Under the pieces are notes generated by a model, which saw only the letters and a program-made list of their open reading frames with translations, was not told the DNA's origin and did not search any database. Source: Clavibacter michiganensis subsp. insidiosus (lineage in GTDB: Bacteria; Actinomycetota; Actinomycetes; Actinomycetales; Microbacteriaceae). Taken from it: a DNA stretch of 64,000 nucleotides. Below, one piece after another: positions 1 through 10,297 of this stretch (its first letter is position 1; each line of letters begins with the position of its first letter). A program made the translations under genes and the position numbers. Location of the stretch: the NCBI RefSeq assembly GCF_002240565.1, contig NZ_MZMO01000001.1, forward strand, positions 2,604,001 through 2,668,000, written 5' to 3'.

Positions 1-120
1 TTCGGCGCCAAGCACCAGCGCCTCATGTTCTACGTGGTCATCGGGCTGTGGGTCGTTCTCATGGCCGGCTTCGTGCCGCGCCACCTCATCAACGTGTTCA
101 GCGAAGCGGGATGGATCTGA
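1..120 (+). CDS. sdhC: Succinate dehydrogenase cytochrome b subunit, C-terminal end (partial)
   Basis: Only the last 39 codons lie in the window, open at the left edge and ending in TGA. The sequence reads FGAKHQRLMFYVVIGLWVV and ends in FSEAGWI. It holds one hydrophobic helix, consistent with the last membrane span of the SdhC heme-anchor subunit. The call rests mainly on context: it lies two bases upstream of sdhD in an sdhC-D-A-B order. SdhC and SdhD together anchor the catalytic subunits in the membrane and pass electrons to menaquinone. Confidence 0.85.
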   Translation, partial: FGAKHQRLMFYVVIGLWVVLMAGFVPRHLINVFSEAGWI

Positions 121-122
121 TC

Positions 123-587
123 ATGAGCGACATCGCACAGCAGGTGAGCATCGAGCGTCCCCGCCAGCCCCGGCAGCCGCGCAAGCAGGGCGGCGTCAAC
201 TGGGAGAAGTGGGGCTGGATGTACATGCGCGCCTCGGGCGTCGTGCTCGTCGTGCTCATCTTCGGCCACCTCTACGTCAACCTCATCAACGGCGAGGGCA
301 TCAAGGCCATCGACTTCGCGTTCGTGGGCGGCAAGCTCTCCGACCCGTTCTGGAAGGTGTGGGACATCGCGCTGCTCTGGCTCGCGGTCATCCACGGCGC
401 CAACGGCATGCGCACACTGGTGAACGACTACGCGGCGTCGCCCCGCACCCGCACGATCCTGAAGGGCGCGCTCGTCACGTCCACGGTCGTCCTGCTGGTG
501 CTCGGCACGCTGGTCGTCTTCACCTTCGACCCGTGCCCCGCCGGCCAGCCCGCGGACCTGCTCCCCTCCTTCTGCGGCGACCTGTAG
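123..587 (+). CDS. sdhD: Succinate dehydrogenase hydrophobic membrane anchor subunit
   Basis: 154 aa. The ATG two bases after the sdhC stop was chosen because it begins MSDIAQQ. An in-frame upstream start at 48 would lie inside sdhC. The N-terminal 40 residues are basic and Pro/Gln-rich. Three hydrophobic segments follow, at about residues 40-58, 78-95 and 112-132. The conserved pattern WLAVIHGANGMRTLVNDY includes the histidine expected for heme b ligation in the actinobacterial SdhD family. Translation is probably coupled to sdhC. It acts with SdhC as membrane anchor and quinone site of complex II. Confidence 0.93.
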   Translation: MSDIAQQVSIERPRQPRQPRKQGGVNWEKWGWMYMRASGVVLVVLIFGHLYVNLINGEGIKAIDFAFVGGKLSDPFWKVWDIALLWLAVIHGANGMRTLVNDYAASPRTRTILKGALVTSTVVLLVLGTLVVFTFDPCPAGQPADLLPSFCGDL

Positions 588-620
588 CCCGCTTCCCCAT
601 CCGCCTCGAGAAAGAAGCCC

Positions 621-2444
621 GTGACCACTGACACCGCGACCCCCGGTTCCGAGCCCTCCGCGAGCACCATCGTGGACGGCGTCCACTACCACCAGTTCGA
701 CATCGTGATCGTGGGTGCGGGCGGCGCCGGCATGCGCGCGGCGATCGAGGCGGGACCGCAGGCGAACACGGCCGTCATCTCCAAGCTCTACCCGACGCGC
801 TCCCACACGGGCGCAGCACAGGGCGGCATGGCCGCGGCGCTCGCGAACGTCGAGGAGGACAGCTGGGAGTGGCACACCTTCGACACCGTCAAGGGCGGCG
901 ACTACCTCGTCGACCAGGACGCGGCGGAGATCCTCGCCAAGGAGGCCATCGACGCGGTCATCGACCTCGAGAACATGGGCCTCCCCTTCAACCGCACGCC
1001 CGACGGCAAGATCGACCAGCGGCGGTTCGGCGGGCACACGGCCGACCACGGCAAGAGCCCCGTCCGCCGCTCCTGCTACGCGGCCGACCGCACGGGCCAC
1101 ATGATCCTGCAGACGCTGTACCAGAACTGCGTCAAGTTCGGCATCAACTTCTTCAACGAGTTCTACGTGCTCGACCTCGTGATGGCCGAGGTCGACGGCA
1201 AGGAGCAGCCCGCGGGCGTCGTGGCCCTCGAGCTGTCGACCGGCGAGATCCACGTCTTCCAGTCGAAGGCCGTCATCTTCGCCACGGGCGGCTTCGGCAA
1301 GATCTACAAGACGACCTCGAACGCGCACACGCTCACGGGCGACGGCGTCGGGATCATCTGGCGCAAGGGCCTGCCGCTCGAGGACATGGAGTTCTTCCAG
1401 TTCCACCCGACCGGGCTCGCCGGCCTCGGCATCCTCCTCTCGGAGGCCGCCCGCGGCGAGGGCGCGATCCTCCGCAACAGCGAGGGCGAGCGCTTCATGG
1501 AGCGGTACGCCCCCACCATCAAGGACCTCGCTCCCCGCGACATCGTCGCGCGCTGCATGGCGACCGAGATCCGCGAGGGCCGCGGCGCCGGCCCGAACAA
1601 GGACTACGTCTACCTCGACATCACGCACCTCGAGCCCGCCGTCATCGACGCCAAGCTCCCGGACATCACGGAGTTCGCGCGCACGTACCTCGGCGTCGAG
1701 CCCTACACGGAGCCCGTGCCCGTGCTCCCCACCGCGCACTACGCGATGGGCGGCATCCCCACGAACATCAAGGCCGAGGTGCTGTCCGACAACACCACCG
1801 TGGTGCCGGGCCTGTACGCGGCCGGCGAGTGCGCGTGCGTCTCGGTGCACGGATCCAACCGCCTGGGCACGAACTCGCTCCTCGACATCAACGTGTTCGG
1901 CAAGCGCGCGGGCAACTACGCGGCCGAGTACGTGAAGACGGTCGACTTCACGCCGCTGCCCGCCGACTCGGCCGACTTCGTGAAGGGCCTCGTCGAGGGC
2001 GCCCGGAACTCCAACGGCACCGAGCGGATCTCGACCCTGCGTCGCGAGCTGCAGGAGTCGATGGACCGCAACGCCCAGGTGTTCCGCACCGAGGACACGC
2101 TGATCGAGGTCACCAAGGTGATCGCCGACCTGCGCGAGCGGTACACGAACATCCAGGTGCAGGACAAGGGCCAGCGCTTCAACACGGACCTGCTCGAGGC
2201 CATCGAGCTCGGGTTCCTGCTCGACCTCGCGGAGGTCGTCGTCTACTCGGCGATGTACCGCAAGGAGAGCCGCGGCGGCCACTTCCGCGAGGACTTCCCG
2301 AAGCGCGACGACGAGAACTACATGGTCCACACCATGGCGTACCTCACCGGCGACGCGCACAGCACGGACGCCGGCGACCACATCAAGCTGAGCACCAAGC
2401 CCGTGGTCATCACGAACTACCAGCCGATGGAGCGGAAGTACTGA
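621..2444 (+). CDS. sdhA: Succinate dehydrogenase flavoprotein subunit
   Basis: 607 aa, GTG start with a purine-rich AGAAAGAAG upstream. It catalyses succinate to fumarate oxidation in the TCA cycle with covalently bound FAD. The Rossmann motif [11 protein letters not shown] lies at about residues 31-41. The covalent-FAD histidine is His62 in [11 protein letters not shown]. The substrate-binding motif FHPTGL and the [12 protein letters not shown] segment are both present. The C-terminal domain ends with the usual [11 protein letters not shown] region. Length matches the family. It sits 33 bp after sdhD and 58 bp before sdhB, in one operon. Confidence 0.98.
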   Translation: MTTDTATPGSEPSASTIVDGVHYHQFDIVIVGAGGAGMRAAIEAGPQANTAVISKLYPTRSHTGAAQGGMAAALANVEEDSWEWHTFDTVKGGDYLVDQDAAEILAKEAIDAVIDLENMGLPFNRTPDGKIDQRRFGGHTADHGKSPVRRSCYAADRTGHMILQTLYQNCVKFGINFFNEFYVLDLVMAEVDGKEQPAGVVALELSTGEIHVFQSKAVIFATGGFGKIYKTTSNAHTLTGDGVGIIWRKGLPLEDMEFFQFHPTGLAGLGILLSEAARGEGAILRNSEGERFMERYAPTIKDLAPRDIVARCMATEIREGRGAGPNKDYVYLDITHLEPAVIDAKLPDITEFARTYLGVEPYTEPVPVLPTAHYAMGGIPTNIKAEVLSDNTTVVPGLYAAGECACVSVHGSNRLGTNSLLDINVFGKRAGNYAAEYVKTVDFTPLPADSADFVKGLVEGARNSNGTERISTLRRELQESMDRNAQVFRTEDTLIEVTKVIADLRERYTNIQVQDKGQRFNTDLLEAIELGFLLDLAEVVVYSAMYRKESRGGHFREDFPKRDDENYMVHTMAYLTGDAHSTDAGDHIKLSTKPVVITNYQPMERKY

Positions 2445-2502
2445 CCCTCGGGTCAGCGCCGCCGCACATCACCGCATCACCGATCGGAATAGGACCGCAC
2501 AC

Positions 2503-3264
2503 GTGAGCACCGCAACCCTGGACGCACCCCCCGCGGGAGAGGCCTCGGCCATCCCCACCTTCACGGTGACCCTGATCATCCGCCGCTTCATCCCCGGCCA
2601 GGACGCCGAGCCGAGGTGGGAGGACTTCGACGTCGAGGTGTACCCGACCGACCGCATCCTCGACGCGCTGCACAAGATCAAGTGGGAGCAGGACGGGTCG
2701 CTGACCTTCCGCCGCTCCTGCGCGCACGGCGTGTGCGGATCCGACGCGATGCGCATCAACGGCCGCAACCGCCTGGCGTGCAAGACGCTGATCAAGGACC
2801 TCGACATCGACCAGCCCATCTACGTGGAGGCCATCAAGGGCCTGCCGCTGGAGAAGGACCTGGTCGTCGACATGGAGCCGTTCTTCGAGTCGTTCCGCGA
2901 CGTGCAGCCGTTCCTCATCTCGAACACGAAGCCGGAGAAGGGCAAGGAGCGGATCCAGTCCGCGGCCGAGCGCGCCCGCTTCGACGACACCACCAAGTGC
3001 ATCCTCTGCGCCGCGTGCACGTCGTCCTGCCCCGTGTTCTGGACGGACGGCCAGTACTTCGGCCCCGCCGCCATCGTCAACGCGCACCGCTTCATCTTCG
3101 ACTCGCGCGACGAGTCGAACGTGCGCCTCGACATCCTCAACGACAAGGAGGGCGTGTGGCGCTGCCGCACGACCTTCAACTGCTCCGAGGCGTGCCCCCG
3201 TGGCATCCAGGTGACGCAGGCGATCGCCGAGGTCAAGCAGGCGATCATGCGCGGCAAGGCGTAG
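2503..3264 (+). CDS. sdhB: Succinate dehydrogenase iron-sulfur subunit
   Basis: 253 aa, GTG start. It carries the three Fe-S clusters that move electrons from SdhA to the membrane subunits. The 2Fe-2S ligands lie in SCAHGVCGSDAM (Cys73, Cys78, Asp81) with Cys93 downstream. Aspartate at the third ligand position also occurs in E. coli SdhB. The ferredoxin-like C-terminal domain has CILCAACTSSCP and CRTTFNCSEACPRG for the 4Fe-4S and 3Fe-4S clusters. It is the last gene of the sdh operon and is followed 23 bp later by a strong hairpin terminator. Confidence 0.98.
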   Translation: MSTATLDAPPAGEASAIPTFTVTLIIRRFIPGQDAEPRWEDFDVEVYPTDRILDALHKIKWEQDGSLTFRRSCAHGVCGSDAMRINGRNRLACKTLIKDLDIDQPIYVEAIKGLPLEKDLVVDMEPFFESFRDVQPFLISNTKPEKGKERIQSAAERARFDDTTKCILCAACTSSCPVFWTDGQYFGPAAIVNAHRFIFDSRDESNVRLDILNDKEGVWRCRTTFNCSEACPRGIQVTQAIAEVKQAIMRGKA

Positions 3265-3287
3265 CGACCCCGCTCCCCCGCAGACGG

Positions 3288-3321
3288 ACGGCCCCGCAGC
3301 TCCTCGGAGCGGCGGGGCCGT
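3288..3321. terminator. Hairpin terminator after sdhB
   Basis: Perfect 10-bp stem ACGGCCCCGC / GCGGGGCCGT with a 14-nt loop, just after the sdhB stop. No T-tract follows, as is usual in GC-rich actinobacteria. Before the IS insertion it lay between the convergent sdhB and ptsI genes, so it probably once served both. Confidence 0.75.
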
Positions 3322-3336
3322 CGTCGTCCGTGCGCG

Positions 3337-3342
3337 CCTAGC
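3337..3342. repeat. Left copy of the 6-bp target-site duplication (CCTAGC)
   Basis: CCTAGC directly abuts the left inverted repeat. The identical CCTAGC at 4411-4416 directly abuts the right one. The sequence fits the NCTAGN target preference known for some IS481-family transposases. Confidence 0.9.
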
Positions 3343-4410
3343 TGTACTGAGTCATCACGTTGGTGACACTCGGGCCGCGGGCGTCAGCCCGTGGCTCGAG
3401 TGGATTCGTTCAGTGTTGTAGTGCTGGATCCACGGATCAAGGGCGTCGGTTCTGGCTTGGTTGCTGGTGAAGGGTTGCCGGTAGGCCCACTCGGTCGCGA
3501 GGGTGCGGTTGAAGCGTTCGACCTTGCCGTTCTGCCAGGGGCAGTGCGGGCGGATGAACTTCTGCCTCGCACCGAGCTGCGTGACCGCGTTCTGGAACGC
3601 GGCCGAGTGCCGGTAGGCGAACGCGTTGTCCGTCAGGACCCGTTCGATGCGGGTGATGCCGTGCTCGGCGAAGTACGCCGCGGCCCGGGTCAGGAACCCT
3701 GCCGCGGTCACGCCCTTCTCGTCCGGGTGGATCTCCGCGTAGGCGAGGCGGGTGTGGTCATCGACCACGGCGTGGACGTAATCGAACCCGATCCCACGAC
3801 CACGAACCTGTTCGCTGCGGCCATGCGCCCGCCAGCCGCCGCCGTCCGGGATCCGGCCGAGCTTCTTCACGTCGACGTGGATCAGGTCGCCGGGATGCTC
3901 ATGCTCGTACCGGTTTGCCGTCGACCGGGATGCCCGGATCACGGCCCCGGTGACGGGGTCCAACCATGCCAACGGCGGTGCCCCGTGCCGCCGCAGGACG
4001 CGGGAGATCGTGCGGGCTGGAACACCGGTCACCGGCGCCAACCGGGCAGGACCTGATCGCAATCGGGTCCTCGCTTCCACGACGGCTCGTTCTCGTTCCG
4101 GGCTCGTCCTCGTCGGCACCCGTCTCGGCCTCGAGGACCGGTCCGACAAGCCTTCGAAACCCTCGGACCGGAACCGATTCACCCACCGATGCGCGCACTG
4201 ACGCGACACACCGAGTTCGCGCGCGACATGCGAGACCGGCCGACGATCCTCGACCACCCGCCGCACGAGGAGAACCCTCCCGTGAACCGTCAGACGAGCA
4301 TTAGCGTGGGACATCGAGGCCTCCTGGCAGTGGCAGAACTAGACAGCTCCATCAAGCCAGGAGGCCTCCTCACACGCCCCGAAGTGTCACCAACGTCATG
4401 GCCGGGTACA
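3343..4410 (-). mobile_element. Complete IS481-family insertion sequence, 1068 bp
   Basis: The ends are 28-bp imperfect inverted repeats (23 of 28 matching), 3343-3370 and 4383-4410. Both start TGTAC and end ACGTTGGTGACACT. A 6-bp direct duplication CCTAGC flanks the element. It carries one intact transposase gene on the reverse strand, so it looks recent and potentially active. Its family and CTAG target are like those of IS1121-type elements known from Clavibacter, but I cannot confirm identity with a named IS. The insertion site is the stop codon of ptsI. Confidence 0.93.
3355..4314 (-). CDS. IS481-family DDE transposase
   Basis: 319 aa, ATG start, full length. An N-terminal winged-helix/HTH region (about residues 15-60, with SHVARELGVSRQCAHRWVNR) binds the element ends. 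The integrase-like catalytic core carries the DDE triad: Asp148 in HVDVKK, Asp229 in LTDN and Glu266 in GKVERFNRTL. The D-E spacing of 36 residues fits IS481. The stop codon lies inside the left inverted repeat, which is typical for such compact elements. No frameshift is visible. Confidence 0.95.
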   Translation of the reverse strand: MSHANARLTVHGRVLLVRRVVEDRRPVSHVARELGVSRQCAHRWVNRFRSEGFEGLSDRSSRPRRVPTRTSPERERAVVEARTRLRSGPARLAPVTGVPARTISRVLRRHGAPPLAWLDPVTGAVIRASRSTANRYEHEHPGDLIHVDVKKLGRIPDGGGWRAHGRSEQVRGRGIGFDYVHAVVDDHTRLAYAEIHPDEKGVTAAGFLTRAAAYFAEHGITRIERVLTDNAFAYRHSAAFQNAVTQLGARQKFIRPHCPWQNGKVERFNRTLATEWAYRQPFTSNQARTDALDPWIQHYNTERIHSSHGLTPAARVSPT

Positions 4411-4416
4411 CCTAGC
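4411..4416. repeat. Right copy of the 6-bp target-site duplication (CCTAGC)
   Basis: Identical to 3337-3342. The reverse complement of 4412-4414 is the TAG stop codon of ptsI, so this copy keeps the gene's end intact. Confidence 0.9.
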
Positions 4417-6067
4417 GCTCGGCGAGGATGCGCTCGGCGGCCGCGCGCGCCTCGGCCGCGGTGCGAGCGCCGACGACGGCAGCGGCGGCCGCGCGCGCGT
4501 CGTCGATCGTGCGGTGCGACAGCTCCAGGCGGACATCGGCGAGCGCGGCCGGGGTCATCGAGAGGGTCGTGGCGCCGAGGCCGACGAGGACGACCGCGAG
4601 GAGCGGATCCGCCGCCGCCTCGCCGCAGATGCCGACGGGCGTGCCCGACGCGCGGCCCGCGTCGCCGAGGGTCCGCACGAGGCGGAGGACAGCCGGGTGC
4701 CACGGGTCCTGGTAGGACGCGACCGAGCCGAGCAGGCGGTCCGCCGCCATCGTGTACTGGGTGAGGTCGTTCGTGCCGACGCTCACGAAGTCGGCGACCT
4801 CGACGACCTGGTCGGCGAGGAGCGCGAGCGACGGCACCTCGGCCATGACGCCGACCGTGCGGAGGCCCAGCTCACGGCCGAGCTCCACGAAGTACGCGGT
4901 CTCCTCGGCGTCGGCGACCATGGGCGCCATGACCCACAGGTCGGCGTCGGTGGCCGCGTCAGCCGCGGCGAGGGCGGTGAGCTGGTCGCGGAGGATCCGC
5001 TCGTTCGCCCGCAGCGCGCGGAGCCCGCGGAGGCCCAGCGCGGGGTTCTCCTCGTCGGCGTCGGTGAGGAAGGCGAGCGGCTTGTCCGCGCCGGCGTCGA
5101 GCGCGCGGACGACGACCTTGCGGCCCGGGAACGCCTCGAGGAGCGCGGTGTACTGCGCGGTCTGGGCGGCGACGGACGGCGCCTCGGCGGCGTCGAGGAA
5201 GAGGAACTCGGTGCGGAAGAGGCCGACGCCCTCGGCGCCGAGCTCGACCGCGCGCGCGGCCTCCGCCGGGGATCCGAGGTTGGCGAGGAGCGGCACGGGC
5301 GTGCCGTCGGCCAGCGCGCCGTCGGTGATGGGGGCGGCGAGCGCCTCCTCGCGGGCGCGGATCCGGCGGAGGGCGTCCTCGCGCTCGGCGTCGGACGGGT
5401 CCGCGATGACGAGGCCGGCGGCGGCGTCGACGACGACCTCGGTGCCCTCCGCGAGCTCGGCCGCGCCCGTCGCGCCGACGATGGCGGGGATGGAGCGGCT
5501 GCGGGCGAGGATCGCGGTGTGGCTGGTGGGGCCGCCGTCGGTGGTGACGAGGGCGAGCACCCGGTCGAGCTCGAGGAGCGCGGTGTCGGCCGGGGCGAGG
5601 TCGCGGGCGACGAGGACGAAAGGCGCGTCGGCCGTGGGGATGCCGGGCGCGGGCACGCCGCGGAGCCGGGCGATGACGCGCTGGGCGACGTCCGCGAGGT
5701 CCGCCGCGCGCTCGGCCATGTAGCCGCCCATGCCCGTGAGCAGCTCCTGGAAGGTGGCGAACGCCTCGAACACGGCGCGCTCCCCCGAACGGCCCTGGCC
5801 GACGAGGCGGCCGACCGAGTCGAGGAGCGCGGGGTCGCGGGCAATGAGCGACTGGGCGTCGAGCACGTCCTTCGCGTCGCCGCCGGCACGGGCGCCGCGC
5901 TCGGCGAGGTCGTCCGCGGTGGCGGCGAGGGCGTCGGCGACGCGCGCGACCTCGGCCTCCGCGTCGCCCGCGAAGGGCTCCGTGCCGGGCTCGGGCAGCG
6001 GGTCGGGCATCCGTATGACGGGGCCGGTGGCCACTCCGTGTCCTACTCCGATGCCGGTGATGCGCAC
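4412..6067 (-). CDS. ptsI: Phosphoenolpyruvate-protein phosphotransferase (PTS enzyme I)
   Basis: 551 aa with the GTG start at 6067, chosen because GAGGGAG lies about 5 bases upstream and the protein then begins VRITGIGVGHGVATGPV as enzyme I proteins do. An open frame extends upstream to 6226 but with no family likeness. It transfers phosphate from PEP to HPr, the first step of sugar PTS uptake. The phosphohistidine is His183 in GGPTSHTAILARS. The PEP-binding barrel has GLFRTEFLF, and the catalytic Cys481 lies in GICGEAAADP. The IS insertion at the stop codon leaves the reading frame intact but may alter mRNA termination. Confidence 0.95.
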   Translation of the reverse strand: MRITGIGVGHGVATGPVIRMPDPLPEPGTEPFAGDAEAEVARVADALAATADDLAERGARAGGDAKDVLDAQSLIARDPALLDSVGRLVGQGRSGERAVFEAFATFQELLTGMGGYMAERAADLADVAQRVIARLRGVPAPGIPTADAPFVLVARDLAPADTALLELDRVLALVTTDGGPTSHTAILARSRSIPAIVGATGAAELAEGTEVVVDAAAGLVIADPSDAEREDALRRIRAREEALAAPITDGALADGTPVPLLANLGSPAEAARAVELGAEGVGLFRTEFLFLDAAEAPSVAAQTAQYTALLEAFPGRKVVVRALDAGADKPLAFLTDADEENPALGLRGLRALRANERILRDQLTALAAADAATDADLWVMAPMVADAEETAYFVELGRELGLRTVGVMAEVPSLALLADQVVEVADFVSVGTNDLTQYTMAADRLLGSVASYQDPWHPAVLRLVRTLGDAGRASGTPVGICGEAAADPLLAVVLVGLGATTLSMTPAALADVRLELSHRTIDDARAAAAAVVGARTAAEARAAAERILAER

Positions 6068-6180
6068 AGGGACTCCCTCGCTCGGGTGCGTGACGCGCGG
6101 ACGGACGTCGTCGGCGCGGGTGGCCATCCGGTCGGGCTGCCGGAACGGCCCGTCCACGCTACCAGGGGCCCGGCGGCCCG

Positions 6181-6186
6181 TATCCT
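6181..6186 (+). promoter_or_regulatory. Putative -10 box of the YihY gene
   Basis: TATCCT lies 6 bases upstream of the ATG. This spacing would put transcription at or very near the start codon, giving a leaderless or near-leaderless mRNA. No clear -35 is visible. Confidence 0.45.
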
Positions 6187-6192
6187 CGGGGG

Positions 6193-7299
6193 ATGACCGC
6201 CCCCGACGGCCGCGGACGCCCCGCATCCCCCTCCTCCAGCGCGACGCCCGCGGAGCCCGCCGCGCCCACCGGCATCCCGGCCCTGTTCGCGCGCGTGATG
6301 GGGCTGAAGCCCGTGCGCGTCTTCCTCGCGTACGGCGCCACCGGCGGGCCGATCCTCGCGGCCGGCATGTCGTACCAGGCGGTCTTCGCGGTGTTCGCGG
6401 CGCTCGCGGTCGGGTTCTCGGTGGCGGGATCCGTGCTCGCGGACAACCCGGCGCTCCTCGACTCGCTCCTGAGCCTGATCCAGGGCGCGGTGCCCGGCCT
6501 CTTCGGGCCCGACGGCGTGATCAAGGACCCGCAGGAGCTGCTCAAGTCGAGCGCCATCTCCATCGGCATCGTGGGCTCCATCGGCCTCCTCGTCACCGCG
6601 CTCGGCTGGCTGGCCTCCACGCGCGACTCGGTGCGCCGCATCTTCGAGCTACCGCCGCCCACCGCGTTCTTCCTGCTCCTCAAGGTCAAGGACCTCGGGC
6701 TCGCCCTGGTCTTCGCGCTCGCCATGGTCCTCTCGGCTGCGCTCTCGGTCGTGAGCACCGGGCTCCTCGGGTTCGTGTTCGGGCTGCTGCAGGTGGGCGA
6801 GGACTCGCTCCTCGCTATCGTCGTCGGGCGCACCGTGGGGCTCGCCCTCGTGCTCGCGCTCGACACGGCCGTGCTCGCGGGCGCCTACCGGATCCTCTCG
6901 GGCGTCAGGATCCCGCGGCCGCAGCTCCTGCAGGGCGCGCTCCTCGGCGGCGTCGCCATGGGCGTGCTCAAGGTGCTCGGCACGGCGCTCCTCGGCGGCG
7001 CGAGCCGGAACCCGCTGCTCGCGTCGTTCGCGGTGATCATCGGGCTCCTGATCTGGTTCAACCTCATCTGCCAGGTCATCCTGATCTGCGCGTCGTGGAT
7101 CGCCGTGAGCATGGCGGACAAGGGCATCGACGCCCGCGACCTCACCCCCGAGCAGCTCGAGAAGGAGCGGCTCGCGAAGCTCGACGAGGCCCGCCGGATC
7201 CTCGAGGAGGAGGAGCGCGCCCGGGAGCGGGAACGGTACGACCAGTCGCGCGGCATCACGCGGGTGCTGCTCGGGCTGCGTCGTCGACGCCGCCGTTAG
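6193..7299 (+). CDS. YihY/virulence factor BrkB family membrane protein
   Basis: 368 aa. After a Pro/Ala/Ser-rich N-terminus of about 30 residues come six hydrophobic segments between residues 50 and 315. The hallmark N-terminal YihY pattern is GGPILAAGMSYQAVFAVFA. The C-terminal tail is highly charged (EQLEKERLAKLDEARRILEE), predicted cytoplasmic and helical. The family was once called ribonuclease BN, which is now considered wrong, and its function is uncertain. The gene is divergent from ptsI. Its stop codon overlaps the probable -10 box of xthA. Confidence 0.88.
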   Translation: MTAPDGRGRPASPSSSATPAEPAAPTGIPALFARVMGLKPVRVFLAYGATGGPILAAGMSYQAVFAVFAALAVGFSVAGSVLADNPALLDSLLSLIQGAVPGLFGPDGVIKDPQELLKSSAISIGIVGSIGLLVTALGWLASTRDSVRRIFELPPPTAFFLLLKVKDLGLALVFALAMVLSAALSVVSTGLLGFVFGLLQVGEDSLLAIVVGRTVGLALVLALDTAVLAGAYRILSGVRIPRPQLLQGALLGGVAMGVLKVLGTALLGGASRNPLLASFAVIIGLLIWFNLICQVILICASWIAVSMADKGIDARDLTPEQLEKERLAKLDEARRILEEEERARERERYDQSRGITRVLLGLRRRRRR

Positions 7300-7302
7300 G
7301 AT
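7297..7302 (+). promoter_or_regulatory. Putative -10 box of xthA
   Basis: TAGGAT overlaps the stop codon of the upstream gene and lies 7 bases before the xthA ATG. There is no Shine-Dalgarno sequence in that gap, so a leaderless transcript is likely. Confidence 0.45.
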
Positions 7303-7309
7303 CGAGACC

Positions 7310-8155
7310 ATGCCCTCGAACCTCCGCGTCGCGTCCATCAACACGAACGGCATCCGGGCCGCGTTCCGCAAGGGCATGGGCGACTGGCTCGCCACGCGCG
7401 ACGTCGACATCCTCGCCATCCAGGAGGTCCGCGCCGAGACGAGCGACATCGAGGGCCTCCTCGGCCCCGAGTGGCACGTGCTGCACGACGCCGCGACCGC
7501 CAAAGGCCGCGCGGGCGTGGCCATCGCGAGCCGCCGCCGCGCCGAGATCCACCGCGTCGCCATCGGCGAGGAGGACTTCGACAGCGCGGGCCGCTGGCTC
7601 GAGGCCGACTACGACGTCGACGGCACGATCGTCACGGTCGTGAGCGCCTACGTGCACTCCGGCGAGGTCGGCACCCCGAAGCAGGACGAGAAGTGGAAGT
7701 TCCTCGACGGGATGGAGCGGCGCCTGCCCGAGATCGCCGCGCACTCCGAGCTCGCCGTCGTGGTGGGCGACCTCAACGTCGGGCACCGCGAGCTCGACAT
7801 CCGCAACTGGAAGGGCAACGTGAAGCGCGCCGGGTTCCTGCCGCGCGAGCGGGCCTACCTCGACCGGATCCTCGGCGCGCGCGGCGAGGAGGTCACGGGC
7901 GTCGACGGATCCACCGGCCCCGGCCTCGGCTGGGTCGACGTGGGCCGCCAGCAGGCCGGCGAGGTCGACGGCCCGTACACGTGGTGGAGCTGGCGCGGCA
8001 AGGCGTTCGACAACGACACCGGCTGGCGCATCGACTACCAGCTCGCGACCCCGGCCCTCGCCGAGAAGGTCACGGGCTACGCGGTCGACCGCGCCGAGGC
8101 GTACGACCAGCGATGGTCGGACCACACGCCCGTGGTCGTCGACTACGCGATCTGA
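7310..8155 (+). CDS. xthA: Exodeoxyribonuclease III (AP endonuclease)
   Basis: 281 aa. A Mg-dependent exonuclease/AP endonuclease that incises DNA at abasic sites in base excision repair. Motifs of the exonuclease-endonuclease-phosphatase fold appear in order: NTNGIRAAF, LAIQEVRAE (metal-binding Glu), VVGDLNVGHRELDIRN (catalytic Asp/Asn), and WWSWRGKAFDNDTGWRIDYQ. SDHTPVV at the C-terminus gives the catalytic Asp-His. Length is normal for the family. The 90-bp gap to trpS is C-rich, with a weak SD just before trpS. Confidence 0.95.
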   Translation: MPSNLRVASINTNGIRAAFRKGMGDWLATRDVDILAIQEVRAETSDIEGLLGPEWHVLHDAATAKGRAGVAIASRRRAEIHRVAIGEEDFDSAGRWLEADYDVDGTIVTVVSAYVHSGEVGTPKQDEKWKFLDGMERRLPEIAAHSELAVVVGDLNVGHRELDIRNWKGNVKRAGFLPRERAYLDRILGARGEEVTGVDGSTGPGLGWVDVGRQQAGEVDGPYTWWSWRGKAFDNDTGWRIDYQLATPALAEKVTGYAVDRAEAYDQRWSDHTPVVVDYAI

Positions 8156-10017
<1,862 letters not shown>

Positions 10018-10067
10018 CGGCGTAGGTCGCGGAGCGTCACGGACGACGGCCCTCCAGCCGCGTGGGC

Positions 10068-10073
10068 TAATCT
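10068..10073 (+). promoter_or_regulatory. Putative -10 box of the riboflavin operon
   Basis: TAATCT, 12 bases upstream of the riboswitch P1 helix. Transcription from here would start at about 10080 and place the whole FMN aptamer at the 5' end of the mRNA. No convincing -35 is seen. Confidence 0.5.
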
Positions 10074-10084
10074 CGAGGCATACA

Positions 10085-10225
10085 CGTGCTCCGGGGTCGG
10101 TGGAAATCCGAGCCGGCGGTGACAGTCCGCGAACGGACGATGCGCGACCGGGTCCCCGGGAGCCTCGTCCGCCGATCCGGTGGGATTCCGGGACCGACGG
10201 TGAGAGTCCGGATGGGAGGCGCACG
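10085..10225 (+). promoter_or_regulatory. FMN riboswitch (RFN element)
   Basis: All conserved RFN blocks are present in order: CTCCGGGGTCGGTG, then AAATCCGAGCCGGCGGTGAC, AGTCCGCGA, GGTGGGATTCCGG, and GACGGTGAGAGTCCGGATGGGAG. The P1 helix closes with CGTGC (10085-10089) against GCACG (10221-10225). A long variable hairpin uses CGGACGA (10134-10140) with TCGTCCG (10165-10171). It lies directly upstream of ribD and senses FMN to repress riboflavin synthesis. Confidence 0.96.
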
Positions 10226-10274
10226 CGGCGCCAGCGACCCTGCCGGCGTCGAGGTCTCGTCGACCGCGCCCGGA

Positions 10275-10292
10275 GTCCGTCCACGGACGAGG
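10275..10292 (+). promoter_or_regulatory. Shine-Dalgarno hairpin of ribD, likely riboswitch expression platform
   Basis: GTCCGT (10275-10280) can pair with ACGGAC (10283-10288), which overlaps the purine-rich SD region GGACGAGGA before the ribD ATG at 10298. CGGACGAGG (10284-10292) is also perfectly complementary, over 9 nt, to CCTCGTCCG (10163-10171) in the aptamer's variable helix. This favours control of translation initiation. The pairing is read by eye, not folded by software. Confidence 0.5.
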
Positions 10293-10297
10293 ACACC

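Noticed and set aside
30..2381. Reverse-strand open frame of 783 codons opposite sdhD-sdhA
   Set aside because: It is the antisense shadow of sdhA: composition is Arg/Val/Glu/Asp repeats with no family likeness, caused by high GC and rare stops.
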